From a bacterium (lineage in GTDB: Bacteria > Bacteroidota > Bacteroidia > Cytophagales > Cyclobacteriaceae), in assembly GCA_024743255.1 (NCBI GenBank), contig JANSWY010000011.1, positions 1 through 64,000 on the forward strand: a DNA stretch of 64,000 bases, written 5' to 3'. The translations under genes and the position numbers were made by a program. The notes under the pieces were generated by a model. That model saw only the letters and a program-made list of their open reading frames with translations. It was not told the origin of the DNA and ran no database searches. Below, piece by piece: positions 54,049 through 62,369 of the stretch (the first letter of the stretch is position 1; each line of letters opens with the position of its first letter).

Positions 54049-56478
54049 ATGGTATTTAGTGAATTAGATAAACTTACTGGAGGAGAAATTATCCAACTTC
54101 ATCAGGATCTGACAATTTCTCACCTTGTTACTGATAGCAGACGACTAGTTAATTATCAGGGGGCATTATTCTTTGCAATTCCTGGAGAGCAGCATGATGG
54201 GCATAATTTTATCAAGGCATTATATGAGAGTGGTGTAAAGCAATTTGTTGTTGAAAAACCGGTATCTGAACTACCCAAAGATTGCAACATCATCAGAGTA
54301 GATAATACGCTTGAAGCGCTCCAAAATATCGCTTCAGCACATCGATCTGGGTTTTTCTATCCTATTATTGGTATTACCGGATCCAACGCCAAGACAATTG
54401 TGAAAGAGTGGCTTGCAACATTTCTTGAAAGGCGATATCATGTAATCAAAAGCCCAAAAAGCTACAACAGCCAATTAGGAGTCCCATTATCGGTTTGGCA
54501 AATGAATGACAATCATAATCTTGGGATTTTTGAGGCTGGAATTTCCAAACCTGGAGAGATGAAAAAACTCGAACGCATCATCAAGCCGGATATTGGAATA
54601 TTCACAAACATAGGAACCGCACATGATGAGGGTTTTGAATCAAGAGAGCAAAAAATCGGAGAGAAGATCTCTTTATTTAAGTCTTCAAAGGCAATTGTAT
54701 ATTGTAGAGATCACTCTGATATCCATGATCAGCTAGCAGTTTTGAAAGGAGTTCAACTAATAAGCTGGTCTCAAAAACATGAAGAGGCAACCGTAAAATG
54801 TGATTTTAATAAGAATCTAATTAAGGTAACTTATCAGCACAAGGAATACTTCTTTAGTACCAGATTTGAAGATGCTATTTCTATTGAGAATCTACTGCAT
54901 TGTATTACTGCAAGTCTGGTATTGGGATTCTCTCAACATGACATTCAGGCTGGTATTGATGGAATTCAGGATGTCAATATGCGTCTTGAAATGAAGCATG
55001 GAATCAATGGTTGCTACCTAATTGACGATTCATACAACAATGATTTCTACGGACTTGAAATAGCACTGGATTTTGTTAATCAGCAGAATCAAAGGCCACA
55101 AAAGTCCATTATCCTTTCTGATATTTTACAATCCGGAAAAGATGCTTCTGCACTTTACTATGAAGTGAATGAACTCCTGAAACGAAAGGGCATTACCAGG
55201 TTAATTGGAATTGGGCCTACCATTTCAAAGTCGAAAAATCTATTTGAGCTCGAGACTGATTTTTTTGAATCAACAGAGGAGTTTCTGGAATCTGACATTT
55301 CATTCTCGAGGGAAATGATTTTAATTAAAGGAGGTAGGAAGTTTGAGTTTGAGCGAATTGTAAGGCTACTGGAACAAAAGGTTCACAGAACTGTACTGGA
55401 AGTCAATCTTGATGCACTATCGCATAACCTAAATTTTTATCGCCAGAAACTTGATGCTTCTACCAAAATAATGATCATGGTAAAGGCCTTTGCTTATGGA
55501 GGAAGCTATGAGATTGCCAACCTTATGCAATACCATAATGTAGATTACCTGGGTGTGGCTTATACAGATGAAGGTGTATTGTTGAGAAAGAACGGTATCA
55601 ATACACCTATTATGGTAATGAATCCTACAGAGGATAGTTTCCAATCGCTAGAGCAATTTGATCTTCATCCGGAAATCTACAGTCAGGAGATGTTGGATAA
55701 CTACCTCACATTTTTTGCCAACAAAAGCAGAATTCCTGCAATTCATATCAAACTGGAATCTGGCATGAACAGGCTGGGCTTCAAGGAGGAGAATATTGAT
55801 AAATTAATAGAATTCATTTGGCAAAATCCGGCATTGAAAATTGCTGGAATATTTACACACCTTGCTGGATCTGAAAGCTCGGAGCATGAAGAGTTTACAC
55901 ATGGCCAAGTCAAGAAATTCCAGAGAATGGTGGATAAGATTCTTCCCCATCTTCAGGAAAAGCCAATTATTCATGTTGTGAATTCGGCGGGAATATTAAA
56001 GTATCCCGAGTACCATTTTGACATGGTCAGACTGGGAATTGGTTTATATGGCTTTGAATCAACTGGCAAAAACCAGCATGACTTAAGAGTGGTCAGTCAA
56101 TTGAAGACTACCATTTCCCAAATCAAGCATGTTAAAAAAGGGCAGTCTGTTGGCTATTCCAGAGTTGGGGTGGCAGATAAGAGCGATATGAAAATTGCTG
56201 TTTTGGCGATAGGTTATGCTGACGGTTTTAGGAGATCGCTATCGAATGGTATTGGTCAGGTTAATATCAATGGCCATCTGGTTCCGGTTGTGGGGAATGT
56301 CTGTATGGACATGACCATGGTTGATATCACTGGAATAGATGCAAGAGAAGGTGATGAGGCCATAATTTTTGGCGATAACCCGACTATCTCTCAATTAGGA
56401 GAATGGATGAATACAATTCCTTATGAAATTCTCACTAATGTTAGTGAGCGGGTTAAAAGAGTTTTCTATTCAGGTTAA
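54049..56478 (+). CDS. Bifunctional UDP-MurNAc-tripeptide:D-Ala-D-Ala ligase (MurF) / alanine racemase
   Basis: 809 residues, a fusion characteristic of Bacteroidota. Residues about 1-440: a MurF-type ligase with N-terminal recognition domain (TDSRRL), ATP loop GITGSNAKTIVKEW (108-121) and C-terminal domain. Residues about 445-809: fold-III alanine racemase with PLP Lys479 in MVKAFAYGGS and catalytic Tyr in SVGYSRVG / AIGYADGFRR, and CMDMTMVDIT near the end. Together it makes D-Ala and attaches D-Ala-D-Ala to the peptidoglycan precursor. The Walker A has Ala114 where MurF usually has Gly (SNGKT); this could be a clade variant. Confidence 0.94.
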   Translation: MVFSELDKLTGGEIIQLHQDLTISHLVTDSRRLVNYQGALFFAIPGEQHDGHNFIKALYESGVKQFVVEKPVSELPKDCNIIRVDNTLEALQNIASAHRSGFFYPIIGITGSNAKTIVKEWLATFLERRYHVIKSPKSYNSQLGVPLSVWQMNDNHNLGIFEAGISKPGEMKKLERIIKPDIGIFTNIGTAHDEGFESREQKIGEKISLFKSSKAIVYCRDHSDIHDQLAVLKGVQLISWSQKHEEATVKCDFNKNLIKVTYQHKEYFFSTRFEDAISIENLLHCITASLVLGFSQHDIQAGIDGIQDVNMRLEMKHGINGCYLIDDSYNNDFYGLEIALDFVNQQNQRPQKSIILSDILQSGKDASALYYEVNELLKRKGITRLIGIGPTISKSKNLFELETDFFESTEEFLESDISFSREMILIKGGRKFEFERIVRLLEQKVHRTVLEVNLDALSHNLNFYRQKLDASTKIMIMVKAFAYGGSYEIANLMQYHNVDYLGVAYTDEGVLLRKNGINTPIMVMNPTEDSFQSLEQFDLHPEIYSQEMLDNYLTFFANKSRIPAIHIKLESGMNRLGFKEENIDKLIEFIWQNPALKIAGIFTHLAGSESSEHEEFTHGQVKKFQRMVDKILPHLQEKPIIHVVNSAGILKYPEYHFDMVRLGIGLYGFESTGKNQHDLRVVSQLKTTISQIKHVKKGQSVGYSRVGVADKSDMKIAVLAIGYADGFRRSLSNGIGQVNINGHLVPVVGNVCMDMTMVDITGIDAREGDEAIIFGDNPTISQLGEWMNTIPYEILTNVSERVKRVFYSG

Positions 56479-56490
56479 TGCAATTAAAAT

Positions 56491-56835
56491 ATGGCTTACG
56501 ATGAACATCTGGCCGATAGAATTCGGCAAGTGCTAAAAGAGAAAAATATCCCTGCTGTTGAGAAAAAGATGATGGGAGGTCTCACCTTTATGGTGGATGA
56601 GAAAATGTGCGTTGGTATCGTAAAGTCAGACCTAATGGCTCGTGTAGGTCCTCATAAAATGGATGAGGCGCTATCCAGAGATGGCTGTAGACCAATGGAT
56701 TTTACAGGAAGGCCCATGAAAGGATATGTATTTATTTCCCCTGATGGAGTAGATATGGATGACGATCTCAATTACTTTATTGAGCTCGCTTTAATATTTA
56801 ATAAGGAGGCTAAGAGTAGTAAAAAGAAGAAGTAA
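56491..56835 (+). CDS. TfoX N-terminal-domain family protein
   Basis: 114 residues, cytoplasmic. It matches the TfoX_N family: KKMMGGLTFMVDEKMCVGIV, MARVGPHKMDEAL, PMDFTGRPMKGYVFIS. The stand-alone N-terminal domain is common in Bacteroidota and is not a proven competence regulator. Basic tail KSSKKKK. It lies 12 nt after murF-alr. Confidence 0.88.
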   Translation: MAYDEHLADRIRQVLKEKNIPAVEKKMMGGLTFMVDEKMCVGIVKSDLMARVGPHKMDEALSRDGCRPMDFTGRPMKGYVFISPDGVDMDDDLNYFIELALIFNKEAKSSKKKK

Positions 56836-56850
56836 GTCAGTAAAATTCTA

Positions 56851-57006
56851 TTAACCACAACCTAGGTTCCTCTTGAAATCTCTATCTGGTAGACCCTGTG
56901 GTTTTTCCTTGGAATTCTCGATTTCCGTGTCATCCTCTTTTTGTGCAGCTTTTAGCTTCTCAAATTCCTTTTCTTTTTCTTTTAGTTTTTTGGTAAACTG
57001 GTCCAT
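56851..57006 (-). CDS. Conserved small protein ending in RDFKRNLGCG
   Basis: 51 codons on the - strand, ATG 57004-57006 to TAA 56851-56853. Product: a basic/acidic helix (MDQFTKKLKEKEKEFEKLKA), an acidic linker, then PQGLPDRDFKRNLGCG. From memory, small Bacteroidota proteins with an 'LPxRDxKKNLGCG'-type tail recur in this phylum, so I regard this as a real gene although it is short. The Cys in the final LGCG could bind metal or take part in redox. Convergent with the TfoX-like gene. Function unknown. Confidence 0.68.
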   Translation of the reverse strand: MDQFTKKLKEKEKEFEKLKAAQKEDDTEIENSKEKPQGLPDRDFKRNLGCG

Positions 57007-57073
57007 TTTTTGCTTAACGTTTTAGACAACCAAATGATTCAGAAGTGGGTCATAAAATAAAAAAGCGCGCAAA

Positions 57074-57514
57074 ATGAAGTACTTACCCCTAGCCATTTCG
57101 ATTCTATTCCTGGCAAGCTGTAGTCAGGACGAAGTATTGGATGAACTTGTAGAACCAGTTGCTATAGCCAATATGCATGATTGCCACGAACATGAAAACT
57201 GGGATCCCGCCACGGTAAGAAATACACTGGAAGGAACCTGGAGATGGATGTATTCTGTTTGCGATGGTGAAGCTGATTTCGAAAGATTCGAGGGTATTAC
57301 GATTTCATTTGAAGGAGTAAACTCATTGAAGTTTTTCAAAGATGGTGAGTTGATTGAAGAAACCGAATGGAATCTAAAATCGGAAGATCTAATTTTTAGA
57401 ATTGAAACTGAAGTGGAGAGCGTATTGCTATCTGGTGATATTTTCTTTTGCAACAACTATCAGTTAGCAACCAGTAGCGAAGAATGTAAGCAAATGTTCT
57501 ATCGAGAACTATAG
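57074..57514 (+). CDS. Lipoprotein of unknown function (lipocalin-like)
   Basis: 146 residues. Lipoprotein signal with Cys16 (LFLASCSQDE). The mature part has LEGTWRWMYSVCDGE and beta-rich segments (ITISFEGVNSLKFFKDGEL; DIFFCNNYQL), like lipocalin-type lipoproteins of Bacteroidota. Three further cysteines could form disulfides. Monocistronic. Confidence 0.7.
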   Translation: MKYLPLAISILFLASCSQDEVLDELVEPVAIANMHDCHEHENWDPATVRNTLEGTWRWMYSVCDGEADFERFEGITISFEGVNSLKFFKDGELIEETEWNLKSEDLIFRIETEVESVLLSGDIFFCNNYQLATSSEECKQMFYREL

Positions 57515-57580
57515 ATTTTATTCCCATAGTCTACATCTGTTTCATCAACCTTAAAAATACTGAAAACACCCCTATTTTTT

Positions 57581-57623
57581 GTAACATAAGTTACCCTACA
57601 ATCCGAATTGGGTAGTACCTTTA
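57581..57623 (+). promoter_or_regulatory. CRP/FNR-family palindrome and -7 element upstream of cydAB
   Basis: GTAAC (57581-57585) and GTTAC (57590-57594) form a perfect inverted repeat with a 4-nt spacer, the usual geometry for CRP/FNR-superfamily operators. TACCTTTA at 57616-57623 is one base from TAnnTTTG. The palindrome centre would fall about 40 nt before the start of transcription, a class II activator position, and no TTG is in the -33 place. Confidence 0.55.
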
Positions 57624-57679
57624 CGCACCTACCGACCTGGCAGATTTAATAGAATTATCCACTCAAAACAGACAATACC

Positions 57680-59056
57680 ATGGACGTTGAAGTGCTCTCC
57701 AGGATACAATTCGCTTTTACCATTTCGTTTCATTATATCTATCCCCCATTAAGTATTGGATTGGGCTTAATCATGGTCATTATGGAAGCAATGTTCCTTT
57801 GGACAAAGGATCAGACCTATTCTATGATGGCAAGATTCTGGACTAAGATCTTTGCTTTGACATTTGGAATTGGGGTAGCCACTGGGATAGTGATGGAATT
57901 TGAATTTGGCACCAATTGGGCAACCTACAGCAGGTACGTAGGTGATGTATTTGGAAGTGCTTTGGCAGCTGAGGGAATTTTTGCATTTGCTTTGGAGAGT
58001 GGATTTCTGGGACTTCTTCTTTTCGGATGGAACAGAGTGAAACCAGCAATACATTTTGTAGCTACAGTTGGGGTATTTCTTGGGTCAATGTTTTCTGCAG
58101 TTTGGATTGTAGTAGCTAACAGCTGGCAACAAACTCCTGCGGGTTATCATATTGTGGGAGAAGGTATGAATGCCAGAGCGGAGATAACAGATTTCTGGGC
58201 CATGGTTTTCAACCCTTCCAGTGTTGATCGAATGCTTCATGTATGGATTGGGGCATTCTTAGCAGGAGCATTTTTGGTATTGAGTGTGCATGCCTATTAT
58301 TTGATAAGAAACAGACATGTAGAAATCTCTAAAAGAGCTTTTAAGATAGCGTTGGTGGTTGCAACAGTCTTTTCTTTCGCTCAGCTAATTACCGGGCACC
58401 ATTCTGCTGATGGTGTGGCTCAAAACCAACCAGCCAAGCTTGCCGCTATGGAAGGGCATTATGATAGCTTAGCAGTTGCAGATTTGTACTTATTTGGCTG
58501 GGTTGATCAGGATAGCGAAAGAGTGACTGGAGTCTCCATTCCAGGTGGGCTTAGTTTCCTGACACATTTTGATTTTGAAGAACCAGTAATTGGTCTGAAC
58601 AGCTTCAAAAAAGAAGACAGACCATCTCAGGTGAATGCAGTTTTCCAGTTTTATCATATCATGATTAGTATTGGCATGGCGCTGATTGGTTTGACTGCCT
58701 TAGGAACCTTCCTCTGGTGGCGTGGTAAGCTTTTTGAATCAAAATGGATTCTTCATGTCTTTGCATGGTCAGTGTTTCTGCCACAAATCGCAAATCAGGC
58801 GGGCTGGTTTGCCGCAGAAATGGGACGCCAACCATGGGTTGTTTATGGACTTTTAAGGACTTCTGATGCTTTATCAAAAACTGTTACGGCAAATCAGGTA
58901 ATGTTTTCATTGATAATGTTTAGCATTATCTATTTAATTCTATTCATATTATTTATTTATCTGCTCAATAAGAAGATAAAGCACGGACCTAATGACAAAG
59001 AATTGATCGATGTGAGAACTCATCAGAAAGAAATTGCAGACGTAATAGCCAGTTGA
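57680..59056 (+). CDS. cydA: Cytochrome bd ubiquinol oxidase subunit I
   Basis: 458 residues, short Q-loop type. Oxidises quinol and reduces O2 at low oxygen. Heme ligands: His18 in FTISFHYIYPPLSIG, His in MLHVWIGAFLAGA, and Met in AEMGRQPWVVYG. Nine transmembrane helices. The stop is 2 nt before cydB. A CRP/FNR-like operator lies about 90 nt upstream. Confidence 0.96.
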   Translation: MDVEVLSRIQFAFTISFHYIYPPLSIGLGLIMVIMEAMFLWTKDQTYSMMARFWTKIFALTFGIGVATGIVMEFEFGTNWATYSRYVGDVFGSALAAEGIFAFALESGFLGLLLFGWNRVKPAIHFVATVGVFLGSMFSAVWIVVANSWQQTPAGYHIVGEGMNARAEITDFWAMVFNPSSVDRMLHVWIGAFLAGAFLVLSVHAYYLIRNRHVEISKRAFKIALVVATVFSFAQLITGHHSADGVAQNQPAKLAAMEGHYDSLAVADLYLFGWVDQDSERVTGVSIPGGLSFLTHFDFEEPVIGLNSFKKEDRPSQVNAVFQFYHIMISIGMALIGLTALGTFLWWRGKLFESKWILHVFAWSVFLPQIANQAGWFAAEMGRQPWVVYGLLRTSDALSKTVTANQVMFSLIMFSIIYLILFILFIYLLNKKIKHGPNDKELIDVRTHQKEIADVIAS

Positions 59057-59058
59057 TC

Positions 59059-60105
59059 ATGACAAACGAATTATCATATTTTCTTGGAATAGACTACCCA
59101 ACCTGGTGGTTTTTGATTGTTGGTGCAGTATTTTCCGGCTATGCAATTCTGGACGGTTTTGACCTTGGTGCTGGAGCATGGCACTTATTTTTTAGAAAAG
59201 AAGAAAGTCGAAGAATTGCGTTGAATGCTGTTGGGCCGGTATGGGATGGAAATGAAGTTTGGCTCGTAATTGGAGGTGGTGCTTTATTTGCAGGATTCCC
59301 AGTTCTATACGCTTCTTTATTTTCTGGAATGTATATACCGTTTATGCTCTTCCTGGCATTTCTGATCTTTAGAGCGGTCTCAATAGAATTCAGGAGTAAG
59401 GAGAAAATGAAATGGTGGACACAAATGTGGGATGTAGCTTACACCATCTCTAGTGTAATGCTGGCGATTCTGCTGGGTGTGGTTTTAGGAAATGTCCTTC
59501 AGGGAATGCCTTTAGATGAAAACCATGAGTTCTGGGGAAGTTGGCTTTCTTTCCTTAATCCTTATGCTCTTCTGGTAGGAGTCACAACACTTTCAATATT
59601 TATGGTTCATGGAGCAATCTATTTAACCATGAAAACAGAAGGCAGATTGTTTGTGAAAGTGAATCGATTATTATGGTGGGCAATTGGGTTCTTCATTATC
59701 TGTTTCTTGGTATTATCAATAACTACGCTGATATATCTACCCCATTTGAGTGATCGGTTTTTTAGTGATTATTGGTTATTTATTGTTCCTGTTTTAATGT
59801 TTCTGAGCATTGCCAACATTCCTCGATTAGTAACCAAAAAGAAGTTTGTGCATGCCTTTTTATTCAGTGCGCTCACTATGAGTTTCGCACTTATTTTGGT
59901 TGCAATTGAACTTTATCCTGTTTTGCTTCTATCAACCTCAGAAGTGAGTAATAGTATTACAGTTTACAATGCTGCCGCTTCTCAGAAGTCACTTGGGATT
60001 ATGTTGAGAATTGCTGCAATTGGAGGGCCTTTGGTGTTGGCTTATACTGTTTTTGTTTATAAGACGTTTTGGGGTAAAGTGAAATTGGATGAGATGAGTT
60101 ACTAA
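59059..60105 (+). CDS. cydB: Cytochrome bd ubiquinol oxidase subunit II
   Basis: 348 residues from ATG 59059 (a TTG at 59053 overlaps the cydA stop). Conserved FSGYAILDGFDLGAGAW, GPVWDGNEVWLV and ALFAGFPVLYASL; eight transmembrane helices. Forms the membrane heterodimer with CydA. Confidence 0.95.
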   Translation: MTNELSYFLGIDYPTWWFLIVGAVFSGYAILDGFDLGAGAWHLFFRKEESRRIALNAVGPVWDGNEVWLVIGGGALFAGFPVLYASLFSGMYIPFMLFLAFLIFRAVSIEFRSKEKMKWWTQMWDVAYTISSVMLAILLGVVLGNVLQGMPLDENHEFWGSWLSFLNPYALLVGVTTLSIFMVHGAIYLTMKTEGRLFVKVNRLLWWAIGFFIICFLVLSITTLIYLPHLSDRFFSDYWLFIVPVLMFLSIANIPRLVTKKKFVHAFLFSALTMSFALILVAIELYPVLLLSTSEVSNSITVYNAAASQKSLGIMLRIAAIGGPLVLAYTVFVYKTFWGKVKLDEMSY

Positions 60106-60109
60106 TTGC

Positions 60110-60880
60110 ATGAACTATACTGATCAACATCGATTTTGTGAAATTTGTGATAATAGGGTCATGAAAAAATTTGACCTAATATGTGGGAAGACAGGAGAGA
60201 AACCTTCATTTCAAGATAATTGCCCTGATTTTTCTCTTGATGAAGGTAAAATACATGAACGTCTTGATCCTTTAATGAAGGAGGTACAGAATTATATTGA
60301 TAAAGTCACAGAAGCTCCCTATAAGGAGGCCTTTATTAGTGGACGCCCAGATTTTTTGAATAACTATTATGACCCAAATATCAAGTTGACTTCAATGTCA
60401 AAGTTGTTGTTTGTAGAATCCAGAAAGAAAAAAGTCTATTTTCTTATACTTGCCAATATTGTTAGTGTGTTTTTCACATATCAGCTACTTTATGGCAGTG
60501 TGGTCGAGAATATAGTGCAATACATTCTAATGATTTTCTTTATTGCATTTGGCCCTTTATCAATTTTCTTCTTCTTCGATAACAGAATAGTGTTTTCTCT
60601 TACTGAAAAAGGAATCAAACATGGCAAAAAGTTTTATAAATGGAACGATATTCTGTTCATAAATTTCAAACATTCCGGAGGTTCTGGATCACCTTCTGAT
60701 CTTGTGGAAATATCCTTTTACAAACGTAATAAAGAAGCAATAATCATTGATTATATTAAATATGACAGAAAGGTGGTAGCTACTGCTGTTATCCGATTTC
60801 TTGAAAAATATAAAGCAAATAAAGTCCCAGGACTCTACTCAAGTTCTGTGGGCAATTCAAAACCCAAATCATCAGGATAA
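60110..60880 (+). CDS. Membrane protein with N-terminal cysteine motif, unknown function
   Basis: 256 residues. The N-terminus has a CxxC motif (FCEICDNRVMKKFD) followed by LICGKTGEKPSFQDNCPDF, a Cys-rich signature that recurs in unrelated Bacteroidota membrane proteins and probably binds metal. Two transmembrane helices at about 107-128 and 134-155, then a basic beta-rich C-terminal domain resembling a bacterial PH-like membrane-facing domain. It lies 4 nt after cydB but need not be functionally linked. Its 3' end overlaps the convergent gene by 46 nt. Confidence 0.7.
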   Translation: MNYTDQHRFCEICDNRVMKKFDLICGKTGEKPSFQDNCPDFSLDEGKIHERLDPLMKEVQNYIDKVTEAPYKEAFISGRPDFLNNYYDPNIKLTSMSKLLFVESRKKKVYFLILANIVSVFFTYQLLYGSVVENIVQYILMIFFIAFGPLSIFFFFDNRIVFSLTEKGIKHGKKFYKWNDILFINFKHSGGSGSPSDLVEISFYKRNKEAIIIDYIKYDRKVVATAVIRFLEKYKANKVPGLYSSSVGNSKPKSSG

Positions 60881-61284
60881 GAAGTATTGTGATTGAGGAT
60901 CTCATTCTTTCTTACAACCGTTTCGTTTTCCCAAAATAGCGAATACGCCTTCATGTAAGAATAATCATTAAACTCTGATTGAATGTAAAGTTCGTATAAG
61001 AGGAAGTAACTTTTAATCTCGTTTAGAAATATGTCCTCACAGGCAAGCAATTTGTATGTCACATGACTCAAATGCCCACTGCCCCCAGCTTGATCCCCGA
61101 GATTCTCCAGTGATTCAATAATTTGATTTCCTAAAGGTCGCCGTTGTTCAGCATGAACATTATTACAAGAAAACTCGCTGCAATTAAACAAACCGTCCTC
61201 AATCACGATAGGTGCAGGATCGGTCCCAACTTCAAAGTGTTTACAGAAGGAGGTAATAGGACAATTTATTCCATTACATTTCAT
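60835..61284 (-). CDS. Cysteine-rich protein of unknown function
   Basis: 149 residues with an N-terminal cysteine cluster (KCNGINCPITSFCKHFEVG; GLFNCSEFSCNN) suggesting a metal or Fe-S site, then a helical domain. It overlaps the upstream - strand gene by 11 nt, so the pair is an operon, and overlaps the convergent + strand gene by 46 nt. No family recognised. Confidence 0.6.
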   Translation of the reverse strand: MKCNGINCPITSFCKHFEVGTDPAPIVIEDGLFNCSEFSCNNVHAEQRRPLGNQIIESLENLGDQAGGSGHLSHVTYKLLACEDIFLNEIKSYFLLYELYIQSEFNDYSYMKAYSLFWENETVVRKNEILNHNTSYPDDLGFELPTELE

Positions 61285-61645
61285 AGAGCACTTTCTGTTT
61301 TAATTGCATTAAACTTTCTATCCACATCTCATCCTTTTGTTCAATCGCTTTGGATATCTGCTGTTCAAGTGGTTCCAATATTATATCTCCAATCTCCAGA
61401 AGTTGATTAAAGGCCTCAGAATAACCTGGCCAATTTGGATCCGCCAATGAATCTAGGTAGAAGTTGATGATTCTGATATCTGGCAAAAACCTTGTGAGCA
61501 ATTCATTAACTCGTACCCATAAAAACTTCCTGGAAGGATCTGTTCCAATTTTAATTAATTCGGAAATAATGACGCTACTATCAGAATTTTTCAGGAATTC
61601 TTCAATTGAATTTTCATCGCCTTCTTCAAGCAGGGTTAATAACAT
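61274..61645 (-). CDS. Small helical protein (DUF5071/HEAT-like), unknown function
   Basis: 123 residues, almost all helical, acidic. The segment LADPNWPGYSEAFNQLLEIGD resembles the 'NWPG...A..LL..G' core of small HEAT-like or DUF5071 proteins, some of which sit in toxin-immunity loci. It overlaps the Cys-rich gene by 11 nt. Tentative. Confidence 0.55.
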   Translation of the reverse strand: MLLTLLEEGDENSIEEFLKNSDSSVIISELIKIGTDPSRKFLWVRVNELLTRFLPDIRIINFYLDSLADPNWPGYSEAFNQLLEIGDIILEPLEQQISKAIEQKDEMWIESLMQLKQKVLYEM

Positions 61646-61657
61646 CTTAACAATTAT

Positions 61658-61805
61658 TTATAGAACAAGCCAGGCAAATGGTGATGAAGAGTCATTGGTG
61701 CGTTGGTATCCTGGCGAGTTTGGTTGTGGAGGTGGCATGCGTAAAGCGGTAGATCAAGGGTTTATTAAGTTAAGGAAATTGTTCGGTTTTCAATACATTT
61801 CTTGA
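61658..61805 (+). pseudogene. Possible 3' remnant of a gene
   Basis: A + strand frame of about 48 codons ending at the TGA 61803-61805 reads IYRTSQANGDEESLVRWYPG then EFGCGGGMRKAVDQ and ends KLRKLFGFQYIS. It has a protein-like composition but no start codon of its own in a free region, since upstream it runs into the antisense gene. It may be the tail of a decayed gene, or chance. Confidence 0.25.
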
Positions 61806-61817
61806 AAAATTATCCAA

Positions 61818-62369
61818 TTAGTCACTCCACCTTAACATGTATTCATATTTATCAAACTTATGAATCCCAGTAACTCTCACTGAATCGCTTCTTTGTATAT
61901 TAATCATTTTGTAACCTAGTATATCCTCATCTCCAATGATTTCCTCGATCAGCTTATAATCCCTTCTATCAAAAGCAACCAAAGCAGAATCGATGTTGAT
62001 TTCCAGGTCATACGCTACACTATCCAAACTCCTGTCGGAATCATATTCCACAAAAACACAAAGTACTTGATCATGTGAACCCTTATCAAACTTGAATTGG
62101 AAATAACTATTTCTGGATTCAAATATATGGTACCACTTCTCAATCAACCTGGGTATTGAATCAGTAGAGAGAAAGCTCAATAAGATCTCATCGTTTCCTG
62201 TTGCCAAAGACGTCATATCTTCACTAAGGTTGATCGCCTGCAATTCGAAATTCACCGTGTCAGAAGTGATATAATGATAATCTGGCTTGATTGTCTTGCA
62301 GGAATCAAGAATGAATAACAGAACGCAAATTGATGCCAGTCTAAGCAGTTTTGGGCTTTCTAAGGTCAT
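61818..62369 (-). CDS. Lipoprotein of unknown function
   Basis: 183 residues with a lipoprotein signal ending ILDSC (Cys24). The mature part is alpha/beta, acidic, with no recognised domain. The start overlaps the 3' end of the Lnb-type gene by 29 nt, so it is downstream and coupled to it. Confidence 0.65.
   Translation of the reverse strand: MTLESPKLLRLASICVLLFILDSCKTIKPDYHYITSDTVNFELQAINLSEDMTSLATGNDEILLSFLSTDSIPRLIEKWYHIFESRNSYFQFKFDKGSHDQVLCVFVEYDSDRSLDSVAYDLEINIDSALVAFDRRDYKLIEEIIGDEDILGYKMINIQRSDSVRVTGIHKFDKYEYMLRWSD

Noticed and set aside
61464-61657. + strand ORF upstream of the possible remnant
   Set aside because: It is antisense to the helical-protein gene on the - strand; only the part after 61657 is not covered by that gene.
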